From Streptomyces umbrinus (lineage in GTDB: Bacteria > Actinomycetota > Actinomycetes > Streptomycetales > Streptomycetaceae): a stretch of DNA of 64,000 nucleotides. The stretch spans positions 310,001-374,000 of the forward strand of contig NZ_JAUSZI010000002.1 of the NCBI RefSeq assembly GCF_030817415.1, given 5' to 3'. Shown here in pieces: positions 44,624 to 53,214 of the stretch (position 1 is the first letter of the stretch; every line of letters starts with the position of its first letter). The position numbers and the translations under genes are program-made. The notes under the pieces are model-generated. The model did no database searches. It was not told where the DNA came from and was given only the letters and a program-made list of their open reading frames with translations.

Positions 44624-45412
44624 ATGGCAACCGCCCTCGCCAAGGCCGCCGACGCCACTACGTCGGTGGCATACGCCGCGCGGATCGAGCACGTCTCGAA
44701 GTCCTTCACCACACCCGCCGGCCGCCAGCTCGTCCTGGACGACATCACCCTCGATGTCGCACCCGGCGAGTTCGTCACCCTCCTGGGAGCCTCCGGCTGC
44801 GGCAAGTCCACCCTCCTCAACCTCGTCGCCGGCCTCGACAAACCGACGGCGGGGGGCATCAGTACCGACGGCCGCCCCGCCCTGATGTTCCAGGAACACG
44901 CCCTGTTCCCGTGGCTGACCGCGGGCAAGAACATCGAACTCGCCCTGAAACTGCGCGGCGTGGCCAAGGCGGAGCGGCGCACCAAGGCGGAGGAGCTGCT
45001 GGCCCTCGTCCGGCTGACGGGCGCCTACGGCAAGCGGGTGCACGAGCTGTCCGGCGGGATGCGCCAGCGCGTCGCGCTGGCCCGCGCGCTCGCCCAGGAC
45101 AGCAAACTGCTGCTGATGGACGAGCCGTTCGCCGCCCTGGACGCCATCACCCGGGACGTGCTGCACGACGAACTGACCCGCATCTGGCGCGAGACCAGCG
45201 TCTCGGTGCTGTTCGTCACCCACAACGTCCGCGAGGCCGTCCGCCTCGCCGAACGCGTCGTGCTGCTGTCCTCCCGCCCGGGACGGATCGCGCACGAGTG
45301 GACGGTCGACATCCCGCAGCCACGCCGTATCGAGGACTCCGCCGTCGCGGAACTGTCCGTCGAGATCACCGAACAACTGCGTGGGGAGATCCGCCGCCAT
45401 GGCCAGCACTGA
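44624..45412 (+). CDS. ssuB: Sulfonate ABC transporter ATP-binding protein
   Basis: 262 residues from ATG 44624 with AGGAGGT seven bases upstream (an earlier ATG at 44600 overlaps that site and is less likely). Walker A LLGASGCGKSTLLNLVAGLD, Q-loop LMFQEHALFPWLT, signature LSGGMRQRVALARALAQD, Walker B LLLMDEPFAALDA, and H-loop LFVTHNVREAVRLA are all intact. Overlaps the permease start by 14 bases. Confidence 0.92.
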   Translation: MATALAKAADATTSVAYAARIEHVSKSFTTPAGRQLVLDDITLDVAPGEFVTLLGASGCGKSTLLNLVAGLDKPTAGGISTDGRPALMFQEHALFPWLTAGKNIELALKLRGVAKAERRTKAEELLALVRLTGAYGKRVHELSGGMRQRVALARALAQDSKLLLMDEPFAALDAITRDVLHDELTRIWRETSVSVLFVTHNVREAVRLAERVVLLSSRPGRIAHEWTVDIPQPRRIEDSAVAELSVEITEQLRGEIRRHGQH

Positions 45413-46325
45413 CACCGGGGTCGACATCAAGAAGGACGGCTCCCCGGCGGCCGGGGAGCCCCGGGACCCGCACGATCTGGCGGGACTGGAGGCCGGCCTC
45501 GACGCGCTGGATTCGGTGCGGGTCGACCGTACGCCGTTGCGCGAGACCCTGACAGGCAAGGTGCTGCCACCCGTCGTCGCCGTGGCGCTGGTGCTGGTGG
45601 TCTGGCAGATCCTGGTCTGGGCGAAGGTCACCGACAGCTACAAGCTGCCGGCGCCGTCCGCGGTGTGGAACGAGCTGACCGATGCCTGGCGGCAGGGCAC
45701 CCTGCTGGAGTACATCTGGACCAGCGTCTCGCGCGGCCTGCTCGGCTTCGCCATGGCCCTCGTGATCGGCACGCCGCTGGGTCTGCTGGTCGCCCGGGTG
45801 AAGTTCGTCCGCGCGGCCATCGGCCCCATTCTGTCCGGACTCCAGTCACTGCCGTCCGTGGCCTGGGTACCGCCCGCCGTGCTCTGGCTGGGCCTCAACA
45901 ACTCGATGATGTACGCGGTGATCCTGCTCGGCGCGGTCCCCTCGATCGCCAACGGACTGGTCTCCGGCGTCGACCAGGTACCCCCGCTCTACCTGCGGGC
46001 CGGCCGCACCCTGGGCGCCACGGGACTGCGCGGCACCTGGCACATCGTGATCCCCGCCGCACTGCCCGGCTACCTCGCCGGCCTCAAGCAGGGCTGGGCC
46101 TTCTCCTGGCGCTCACTGATGGCCGCCGAGATCATCGCCTCCTCACCCGACCTGGGCATCGGCCTCGGCCAGCTCCTTGAAAACGGCCGCACCGCCAACA
46201 GCATGTCCATGGTCTTCCTCGCCATCCTCCTCATCCTGATCGTCGGAATCGCCATCGACCTGCTCATCTTCAGTCCGCTGGAGCAGCGGGTACTGCGCAG
46301 CCGGGGCCTGCTGGTATCCCACTGA
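45399..46325 (+). CDS. ssuC: Sulfonate ABC transporter permease
   Basis: 308 residues from ATG 45399 (GGGGAGATCC upstream). Six membrane helices, with a long hydrophilic N-terminus of about 50 residues (ASTDTGVDIKKDGSPAAGEP). The inner-membrane coupling motif is RTLGATGLRGTWHIVIPAAL then PGYLAGLKQGWAFSWRSLMA. Ends the ssuABC unit; no monooxygenase follows, unlike ssuEADCB operons. Confidence 0.9.
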   Translation: MASTDTGVDIKKDGSPAAGEPRDPHDLAGLEAGLDALDSVRVDRTPLRETLTGKVLPPVVAVALVLVVWQILVWAKVTDSYKLPAPSAVWNELTDAWRQGTLLEYIWTSVSRGLLGFAMALVIGTPLGLLVARVKFVRAAIGPILSGLQSLPSVAWVPPAVLWLGLNNSMMYAVILLGAVPSIANGLVSGVDQVPPLYLRAGRTLGATGLRGTWHIVIPAALPGYLAGLKQGWAFSWRSLMAAEIIASSPDLGIGLGQLLENGRTANSMSMVFLAILLILIVGIAIDLLIFSPLEQRVLRSRGLLVSH

Positions 46326-46350
46326 ACGGACGGACAACGACCGGTGTGGC

Positions 46351-46374
46351 CAGCCGGTCAGCCGGTCAGCCGGT
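46351..46374. repeat. Three perfect CAGCCGGT repeats
   Basis: CAGCCGGT is repeated three times head-to-tail at 46351-46374, at the junction of ssuC and the convergent SUKH gene. ACCGG at 46340 can pair with CCGGT in the repeats, so it may form alternative termination hairpins. Confidence 0.6.
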
Positions 46375-47397
46375 GCAAGGCTGCCACCGGTCTTCCTGTG
46401 CGGGGTCGATACTGCTGAGCCACACCAGCGCCCCACCGATCAGGCCGGGCCTGTCCCGCGTGGCCAGGGCCGGGGCTTCGAGCATGTCGGCAGCCTCTTC
46501 CAAGTAGGTGACCAGCGTGTCGAGTTCTTCGCCGGGGGCTTCGTTGTAGCGGGACCATCGGCCCATGTAGCCGGACGCGGCGTCCAGGTACAGGCCCGAG
46601 GTGCCGTCAGCCGGGCCCAGGGCGACAACCGGAACCCAGGTTGCCTTCCACACGGTGATCCGCTCGTCCTCGGGGCGGTCGGTGTTGAAGGTGTCCTGGT
46701 GGGCCTGGGAGTCCATCTTCAGCCGGTAGGTGGCGGCCACGGCGTCCAGGGTCATGAGAGCCCGATTGCCCGGAAGGCATCCCGCGCCATCGACCCCGTC
46801 GTCACCCGCCGTCAGCAGCCACAGGACGTGCAGTTCGACGGGTATCCGGATGCCGAGGTCACCCTCCAGAGCGGCGATGGCGGTGGGGCCGGCGCCGACA
46901 CGGAGCGCAGCGTAGGAATCGGGGGCGTTGTGCTGGAGCCAGCCGGTGATGCGCTGCCAGGCATCGGCGATCTCCCGTACGGTGACCGCCTCGGTGGCTG
47001 GGTCGGCGGGCTCCTCGTCCTGCTGCTCCAGGTCCTGGGCGTCCGCGACGGGCTCTGCGGGCGCGGTGAAGGAGATCGGGTTCACGTACCGGATCTCGAT
47101 CCGGTCGGACTCGCGGATGTAGCCGACGGCCAGGGCGGGGCAGTCCTCGAACAGGTCGCCGTCAACCGTCACGGTGAGGATGCCTGGCAGATTCGAGGGC
47201 CGGCCCATGTCCGGGTCGTCGGCCAGCTGGCCGGCCAGAACCTTCAGGGCGTAGGGCACACCGGTCCCGAACCGGGTGGCGGTGTCGCGTACGAACGGGG
47301 GTAACTCGACGTCCACGGCCTGGTGTTCCTTGCTGATCGGACGGAAGGCGGGCCCCTCATCGTAGGACGCGGTGGTCCTGACGCTTCTCCGAATCAT
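46366..47397 (-). CDS. SUKH (SMI1/KNR4)-family protein with an extra N-terminal domain
   Basis: About 343 residues from ATG 47397; the frame stays open to 47490 and the start is uncertain. The C-terminal part is SMI1/KNR4-like: AWQRITGWLQHNAPDSYAAL, AIAALEGDLGIRIPVELHVL, and WLLTAGDDGVDGAG. Many SUKH proteins are immunity factors for polymorphic toxins. The N-terminal 110 residues (PPFVRDTATRFGTGVPYALK, ILTVTVDGDLFEDCPALAVG) form a separate domain I do not recognise. No toxin gene is adjacent. Confidence 0.7.
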   Translation of the reverse strand: MIRRSVRTTASYDEGPAFRPISKEHQAVDVELPPFVRDTATRFGTGVPYALKVLAGQLADDPDMGRPSNLPGILTVTVDGDLFEDCPALAVGYIRESDRIEIRYVNPISFTAPAEPVADAQDLEQQDEEPADPATEAVTVREIADAWQRITGWLQHNAPDSYAALRVGAGPTAIAALEGDLGIRIPVELHVLWLLTAGDDGVDGAGCLPGNRALMTLDAVAATYRLKMDSQAHQDTFNTDRPEDERITVWKATWVPVVALGPADGTSGLYLDAASGYMGRWSRYNEAPGEELDTLVTYLEEAADMLEAPALATRDRPGLIGGALVWLSSIDPAQEDRWQPCTG

Positions 47398-47802
47398 CAA
47401 GCCGCGTCCGGACGCACCTCGGGTATCTGTCCGCACCCACGCGCCACGAATCAGGGCACCCACCGAGTCGCCGACTTCACCCACGCCCACCGCCGCCAGC
47501 AGCGCTTCGACCGCATCGAGGCCGCCGCCGAGCGCAGCTGATACCCGCCCGACCAGGGCGAGATCGACCGCACTGTCCCGGTCACCACCCCTCCCTGGCA
47601 GCGCTCCAGCGTCCCGGAGATTCTTCTTACCTGTTTTTCATAGGGTGCCTATTAGTGCCTGGTCAGGTTGATATGGGTGTGGGTATGTCGCGGTGGCAGG
47701 TGGGGCATGCGCCGGTCCAGAGGGCGAGGAGTGTCTGAGGGGCCACGAAGTTTCCGGACAGGTACCCAATAGGGTTGTCCTGAACAAGGAAACGAGGAAG
47801 AA

Positions 47803-48093
47803 GTGGCGCCACCCAGTAAGTACTCGCCGGAGTTCCGCGAGGAAGCCGTCCAGATCGCGTTGAGGTCGAGCAAGACGATCTCTGAAGTCGCCCGGGAGCT
47901 TGAGCTGAACTCGGAGACGCTACGCGGCTGGGTGAAGAAGCACCAGAAGCAGCAGGAACCGGCCCCCGATGCGGAACTGACGGTGAACGAGCGGGCGCGC
48001 CTGAAGGAACTCGAACGACGCAACCGCGAGCTGGAGATGGAAGTTACCTTCCTGAAAAAAGCCGCAGCGTACTTCGCGAAGGATCCCCGGTAG
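47803..48093 (+). CDS. IS3-family OrfA (HTH transposase subunit)
   Basis: 96 residues. HTH PPSKYSPEFREEAVQIALRS with EVARELELNSETLRGWVKKH, then a leucine-zipper-like helix (LKELERRNRELEMEVTFLKK). OrfB lies in the -1 frame, and CTGAAAAAAGCC at 48052-48063 is the likely slip site giving the OrfAB transposase. Confidence 0.9.
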   Translation: MAPPSKYSPEFREEAVQIALRSSKTISEVARELELNSETLRGWVKKHQKQQEPAPDAELTVNERARLKELERRNRELEMEVTFLKKAAAYFAKDPR

Positions 48094-48119
48094 CAAGCAA
48101 GTACGAGTTCATCGACGAG

Positions 48120-48983
48120 ATGCGGCTCGACACCGAGGAGTACGCCTACAGCGTCGAGTTCATGTGCGGCCGACTCGGCGTGTCCAGGTCCGGCTACTAC
48201 GACTGGCGATCCCGCCCGGAATCCGCAACGGCCCAGCGGCGCGAAGAATTGAAACTGCTCATCAAGAAAGCCTTCGACATATCCGACAGCACCTACGGGC
48301 ACCGGCGCATCCAGGCTCAACTGGATCGCTGGGGCGTCGCCGCGGGCATGGAGCTGGTCCGCTGCCTCATGCGTGAACTGGGCCTGGTGCCCTGCCAGCC
48401 AAGGCCGAAGAGGTTCGGCCTCACCCAGGCCGCAGCCGGCCAGGTACCGGATCTGGTGGGCCGTGACTTCACCGCAGATGCGCCTGGCGAAAAGCTCGTC
48501 GGTGACATCACCTACATCACGACCGGGGAAGGCTGGCTGTACCTCGCGACGGTCATCGACTGCTGCACGAAGGAAGTTATCGGTTACGCGATGGACGACC
48601 ACTACCAAACCTCGCTGATATCCAGGGCGATCCGCAACGCGGCACGGAACAGAAGCCTCTCGGCGGGAGCGATATTTCACTCGGACCGCGGAAGCAACTA
48701 CATGTCAGCCGAGTTCGGGAAGACGCTCAACCGGTTCGGACTGCGCAGGTCTTCCGGCCGTACCGGGATCTGTTTCGACAATGCCATGGCCGAATCGTTC
48801 TTCGGCGTGTTGAAGAACGAGCGCGTATCTCGGGTCACTTACCTGACCCGAGAGGCTGCCCGGCAGGACATCACTCGGTACATTGAATTCTGGTACAATC
48901 GCAAACGCCTCCACTCGGCGGTGGGTTACCGCCCTCCACGTGAAGTCCACGCCGAGTACGAAAAGTTGCGAATCGCCGCGTGA
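48120..48983 (+). CDS. IS3-family OrfB (DDE transposase)
   Basis: 287 residues as a separate frame; with the -1 slip at 48055-48061 the frame continues SRSVLREGSPVASKYEFIDE into MRLDTEE. HTH_21 region (STYGHRRIQAQLDRWG), then the rve core with DDE residues in VGDITYITT, FHSDRGSNYMS, and AMAESFFGVLKNE. Appears intact. Confidence 0.92.
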   Translation: MRLDTEEYAYSVEFMCGRLGVSRSGYYDWRSRPESATAQRREELKLLIKKAFDISDSTYGHRRIQAQLDRWGVAAGMELVRCLMRELGLVPCQPRPKRFGLTQAAAGQVPDLVGRDFTADAPGEKLVGDITYITTGEGWLYLATVIDCCTKEVIGYAMDDHYQTSLISRAIRNAARNRSLSAGAIFHSDRGSNYMSAEFGKTLNRFGLRRSSGRTGICFDNAMAESFFGVLKNERVSRVTYLTREAARQDITRYIEFWYNRKRLHSAVGYRPPREVHAEYEKLRIAA

Positions 48984-49057
48984 AATAGACAGTCAGACGC
49001 CTGTCCGGAAAGCACGTGGCCCCTCAGTCTGCAGCTCGCGGACGACCTGGTAGAGGC

Positions 49058-50323
49058 TCAGGCCGGCGCTGGGTCTTTTGGGATCCGGGCCAGTCGCTGC
49101 AGGGTGCAGAAGGCGTGTGCGACGGAGACGAGGGTGACGTGGTGGTGCCATCCGTTCCAGGTCCGGCCCTCGAAGTGGGCCAGTCCCAGGGCCTGTTTCA
49201 TCTCCCGGTAGTCGTGCTCGATGCGCCAGCGAAGCTTGGCGAGGCGGACCAAGGTGGTCAACGGCATGCCGGAGGGCAGGTCGGACAGCCAGTACTGCAC
49301 CGGCTCGCTCTCACCGGCGGGCCATTCGGCCAGCAGCCAGCACTCCGGCAGTTCCGGACCGTCGACGTGCTGGCGGACCTCGCGTCCGGCGGGCCGGATG
49401 CGCAGGGCCACGAAGCGGGAATACATCCGTTTGCGGCCCGAGAGGCCGCTGCCGGGCCGGGAGCCCTCCCGCCATTGCACCGGCCTGGCCGCTTTCCGGC
49501 CCGCCGCGATGACCAGTTCCTTCACGGACCGCGGCTTGCCGGGATACTTCGCCACCGGCGGACGTCCGGTCCCCGAGTACGGCTCGGCCACCGGGGCGGC
49601 GTCGGCGCTCTGGGCCGAGAGCGTGGTGGAGATCCCCACCACGTAGTTCAGGCCGCGTTCCTGCAGTCCGTGCCGGAACGCGGCGGCGTCGCCGTATCCG
49701 GCGTCCGCGATGGCCAGCGGCACCCCGATCCCCCAGGAACGGGTCTCATCCAGCATGTCCAGGGCCAGCTGCCACTTCTCCACGTGCCCGACATCGTCGG
49801 GGATGCCGCAAGCCGTACGTCGGGCGATCTTGTCCGCATCGGACTTCGGCGAGGCGGGATCCCAGGTCCGGGGCAGGAACAGCCGCCAGTTGACCGCCGC
49901 CGAGGCATGGTCGGACGCGAGGTGCAGCGAGACACCGACCTGGCAATTGGTGACCTTGCCCGCGGTGCCGGTGTACTGCCGCGCCACACACGCCGAGGCC
50001 GTCCCGTCCTTGAGGAACCCGGTGTCGTCGAAGACGAAAGCGTCGGGCCCGATCGCCTCCTCCATCCGCCAGGCGAGCTGGGCCCGGATGCGGGCGGGGT
50101 CCCAGGGACTGGTGGTGATGAAGTTGGCCAGCGCCTGACGATTGCCGTCCTCCCCGAGCCGGGCGGCCATCGGCTCGACCGACTTACGCCGCCCATCGGT
50201 CAACAGCCCTCGCAGATACACCTGCCCCCACCGGCGCTGATCCTTACGCGCAAACGGCTCGAACACCTCCGCCGCGAACGCCTCCAACTCACCACGCACC
50301 ACAGCAATCTCGTCCGGAGTCAT
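49058..50323 (-). CDS. IS701-family DDE transposase
   Basis: 421 residues. Features of the family: RRWGQVYLRGLLTDGRRKSV, FVFDDTGFLKDG (first Asp), PLAIADAGYGDAAAFRHGLQ (second Asp), and WRIEHDYREMKQALGLAHFE (Glu). Intact; the nested IS3 lies downstream of its stop, so the gene may still be active. Confidence 0.92.
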   Translation of the reverse strand: MTPDEIAVVRGELEAFAAEVFEPFARKDQRRWGQVYLRGLLTDGRRKSVEPMAARLGEDGNRQALANFITTSPWDPARIRAQLAWRMEEAIGPDAFVFDDTGFLKDGTASACVARQYTGTAGKVTNCQVGVSLHLASDHASAAVNWRLFLPRTWDPASPKSDADKIARRTACGIPDDVGHVEKWQLALDMLDETRSWGIGVPLAIADAGYGDAAAFRHGLQERGLNYVVGISTTLSAQSADAAPVAEPYSGTGRPPVAKYPGKPRSVKELVIAAGRKAARPVQWREGSRPGSGLSGRKRMYSRFVALRIRPAGREVRQHVDGPELPECWLLAEWPAGESEPVQYWLSDLPSGMPLTTLVRLAKLRWRIEHDYREMKQALGLAHFEGRTWNGWHHHVTLVSVAHAFCTLQRLARIPKDPAPA

Positions 50324-50396
50324 ACACCCTCAACGCCACACCAAGCCCCAAGGACACGCGTCACTCCAGCCAACCTGACCAGGCACTACTATGTAA

Positions 50397-51104
50397 ATGC
50401 GCGATATCTCTCAGCCGTTCCACGACGGTCTGGTCATCGTCTTCTCCCTCGCCATCGCCATGTCCCTGGCTGCCGCGGCCGCTTCGCTGATCCGTGGCCG
50501 CGCCAAGCCGTTGCCCACCTCACCGACACCCGTGACGCCTGCTGCCATGGCGTCCTCGCAGGCAGCCCCTGAGGCCGGTTCGGCCACGCCACCTGCCCTG
50601 GAACTGCGCGGCAGGGTACGGGACGGTGCCGGCGAGCCGCTGGTCCACGCCACCCTCACACTCGTCGACCGCTACGGCCACCAGAAGGCCATCGCCAGAT
50701 CAGGTCAGGACGGGGCGTACGAGCTGGCATCGGCGGAACCCGGTTCGCACATGCTGGTCGTGTCAGCCAAGGGGCACGAGCCCCGCGCCGTGCAGGTCAC
50801 CATGGGCGCTGAACCGGCCCTCTCCGACCTCGCCCTGACGGCGATCTGCGGTGTGCACGGTACCGTGCGCCACGCACACACCGATCGTCCCGTCCCTCAC
50901 GCCCACATCACCCTGCTGAACGCCCATGGCGATGTCGTGACCACGTCCACAACCAGCGAGAACGGCACGTACACCCTGAAGGGCCTGACTCCCGGCCCCT
51001 ACACCGTCGTCGCCTCCGGCTGCCCTCCCGTATCCGCCGACATCACGCTCGGCAACGGGGAAGCCCGCCAAGTGGATCTCCGGACCGGCGACGCCCCCGA
51101 CTGA
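50397..51104 (+). pseudogene. C-terminal fragment: last membrane helix of an MFS-like transporter plus two carboxypeptidase-regulatory-like domains
   Basis: The frame begins eight bases outside the IS701 end with no ribosome site. FHDGLVIVFSLAIAMSLAAA then SLIRGRAK resembles the last helix of DHA2-type MFS drug exporters. Two Cna/carboxypeptidase-regulatory repeats follow: LRGRVRDGAGEPLVHATLTL...DGAYELASAEPG and VHGTVRHAHTDRPVPHAHIT...NGTYTLKGLTPG. The left flank of IS701 does not encode the missing transporter body, so an adjacent deletion is likely. Not likely functional. Confidence 0.55.
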
Positions 51105-51603
51105 CGGAACACGGGCCGCGTCTCTGCGCGGCTGCCACGCTGGTCGCGCCCGCTCGATGAGCGCCTCGTCCGCCCTTCCGAAATCCAGGGTTCCTCAGCC
51201 GCGGTTGCCGAAGCGGCGGTTGCGGGAAACTCGAAGGACGACTTGGAAAGACACTGAGGAGCCGACACGGACAGAACGGTTCACAGACGATCGACAGACG
51301 TACCCTCGGCAAGGTCATCGGCGTAGGAGCGGCGGGAACAACTGACCCGCTGATGGACATGAACCTGCTCTGCATGACAGGCGGCAGGGGACGCCAAATC
51401 ACCGAATCCGACGCCCTGTTCACCGCGGCCGGCCCGCGCCGCGTCAAAACGACTTCCGCAGGAGCATTCGCCGTCATCGAAACACAATCCACCACCAGAC
51501 CCTGCGTGCGGCGAAGGTGGCAGAACGACGCTCCGGCATCTCCCGGCCCGCGACACCGCCGGTCGACGCGGCGACCGTGGCCGCGCCGGCCAGGTGGGCG
51601 TGC
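51105..51603. other. Gap holding a methyltransferase remnant
   Basis: Apart from the O-methyltransferase-like remnant near 51300-51490 I see no gene, and nothing clear in the first 200 bases. Confidence 0.4.
51308..51490 (+). pseudogene. C-terminal remnant of an O-methyltransferase
   Basis: GKVIGVGAAGTTDPLMDMNL then LCMTGGRGRQITESDALFTA and TTSAGAFAVIETQ follow the C-terminal pattern of SAM-dependent O-methyltransferases (MDLxMLxxTGGRERTxxEFxxLLxxAGF...SVIEA), with the GGREx region decayed. No start, no SAM site, no stop in place. Limits approximate. Confidence 0.45.
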
Positions 51604-52785
51604 TCACGCGCAGAGTTCATCGTCGATCAGGTTGTTCGCCGCCTGCTGCGTGGACGAGTCCGTCGAGCCGTCGCTCGTCGCGTTCAGGACCACCGTGCGG
51701 CGGCCGTCCTCGCTGACGCCGTTACGGGTCGTGTAGCCCGGCATGTCACCGCCGTGGCTGTAGTACGCGCCGCCGCAGGACAGCGGGATCTCCATCAGGC
51801 CGAGCCCGTACCGCACGCCGGGCCAGCCGGGGTCCAGCTCCAGGGCTCGTACGGTGGTCTTCATCGCCGCCAGCTCGGCGGACGCAGCAGCCGCCCGCCG
51901 AGGAGCGCCTGGTAGAAGCGGGTGAGGTCGGCCGTCGTACTGATCATGGCGCCCGCCATGCCGGCCGCGGTGGGGTTGATCTCGGTGACGTCGATCGGTG
52001 CCCTGTCCTCGTCGAAGGAGGAATAGCCGCGCAGATGGCGTCCGGCCATCCGCGGGTACGTCGTCGGGGCGACGGTGTCGCGCAGGCCCAGCGGGCGGAT
52101 GACGCGCGGTGGCCTCCTGGTCCCAGGTGTGCCCGGTGGCCTTCTGGATGATCATTCCGGCGAGGATGTAGTTGGTGTTGGAGTAGCTCCACCCGTCGCC
52201 GGGCGCGAATCCCGGGGTGTGCCGCATCGCGATGGCGACCAGCCGCTCCGGTGTCCAGGTGGTGTAGCGGTCGGCCTGGTAGCCGGCCGTGCTTGCGAAC
52301 TCGGGGAAGTCCACCGTGTAGTCGAACAGTCCGCTGGTGTGCTGGAGCAGCTGCCGTACGGTGATCGCGCTGCCGTCGTTGCCGTTGCCGGAGACGACTC
52401 CGGGCAGCCAGTGCTCCACGGTGTCGTCCAGCGACAGGCGTCCCTCGCCGACGAGTTGGAGCACCACCGCGGCGACGAACGTCTTGGTGGTGCTGGCGAT
52501 CCGGAACCGGTCACCGGGGCGTACGGCGTTGCCCGTGGCTCGGTCGGCCACTCCGGCGGTGGCGTACCGGGAACCTCGCGGGCCGGTCGACCGGGCCACG
52601 ACGCCGACGGTCCCGGTCTTGAGGACCGCGTCCGCGTGTGCCTGCAGCGCCTTGCTGTTCGCCGTGTCGTGCAGCGGCGCGGTTACGGATCCGGTCGCGC
52701 CCGCCGCGGGCAGCGTCATGCCGACGCATGCCAGCCCGGCTACGAGCGTAGTGGCCACCACATGGGAGGTGAGCTTGGGTTTCAT
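51604..52785 (-). pseudogene. Secreted serine hydrolase (beta-lactamase/D-Ala-D-Ala carboxypeptidase fold) with two compensating frameshifts
   Basis: Start at ATG 52785 (AAGGAG ten bases upstream) with a Sec signal peptide ending AAGATGS. SxxK is IASTTKTFVAAVV, YxN is WSYSNTNYILAG, and the late HxG is YYSHGGDMPGYT. Between about 52105 and 51880 the main frame is nonsense, while another frame reads MAGRHLRGYSSFDEDRAPID then TEINPTAAGMAGAMISTTAD and FYQALLGGRLLRP, which is the expected protein. Two indels cancel out, leaving the frame open but about 75 residues scrambled. The start and end regions are normal. Confidence 0.75.
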
Positions 52786-53214
52786 GGGTCGCGGGCTCCT
52801 TGCGTGTCGTGTCGGTCGGGCCGCCGTTGCGGTGTGGCCGCACGCTAGGAATTCCGGCCGGTCGAAACGATCAGGCAGGCGGGTCACCCGGCTGGGGTGG
52901 CCACCGGCGGGTGCCGGTAGCGCCTGCTGTAATGGCGTCGCCGCAGCAGGTCAGCGGCGGGGACAAAAACCGCCGTCATACTGCGGGTGGACACCAGCGA
53001 GGCTGGAACCGTCCATCTGAAGAAGGCGCCCGACGTGAACACGGCGAAGGCGCCCGAGACCTGACAGACCGTCGACAATCTCGCCCGTGCCGCCCGCTAC
53101 GACGACAGCGGCCGCAAGGTAGTGCCAGGAGTCCCGGCGGTAGTGCCTGCGGTACCCGGAGGTGGGCAGCGTATGGGTTGGAGACGACCCCTGTGCGCAC
53201 GGGAATCTATAGCC
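52786..53214. other. Gap with no convincing gene
   Basis: A plus frame around 52970-53060 (VILRVDTSEAGTVHLKKAPD) is gene-like for 30 codons but has no start site or family. Otherwise nothing is seen. Confidence 0.4.

Larger units (their letters stand above)
47736..49026. mobile_element. IS3-family element nested in the IS701-family element
   Basis: Imperfect 27-bp inverted repeats with three mismatches (TGAGGGGCCACG...TTTCCGGACAGG at 47736-47762, complement at 49000-49026). The outer three bases GTC are duplicated at 47733-47735 and 49027-49029. Encodes OrfA and OrfB with a frameshift signal. Confidence 0.9.
47653..50388. mobile_element. IS701-family element, interrupted by an IS3-family element
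   Basis: Perfect 18-bp terminal inverted repeats (TAGTGCCTGGTCAGGTTG at 47653-47670, complement at 50371-50388) bracket the transposase gene. CTAT is duplicated at 47649-47652 and 50389-50392, a four-base target duplication typical of IS701. The inner IS3 element occupies 47736-49026, so the IS701 copy alone is about 1.44 kb. Confidence 0.9.

Noticed and set aside
46351..46374. CAGCCGGT repeats considered as a CRISPR-like or att site
   Set aside because: Only three contiguous units without spacers; slippage product or part of a terminator is sufficient.
47398..47652. Plus-strand segment HRVADFTHAHRRQQRFDRIEAAAERS as a possible gene fragment
   Set aside because: Short, unrecognised, and without start; could be a remnant next to the IS701 edge but cannot be supported.
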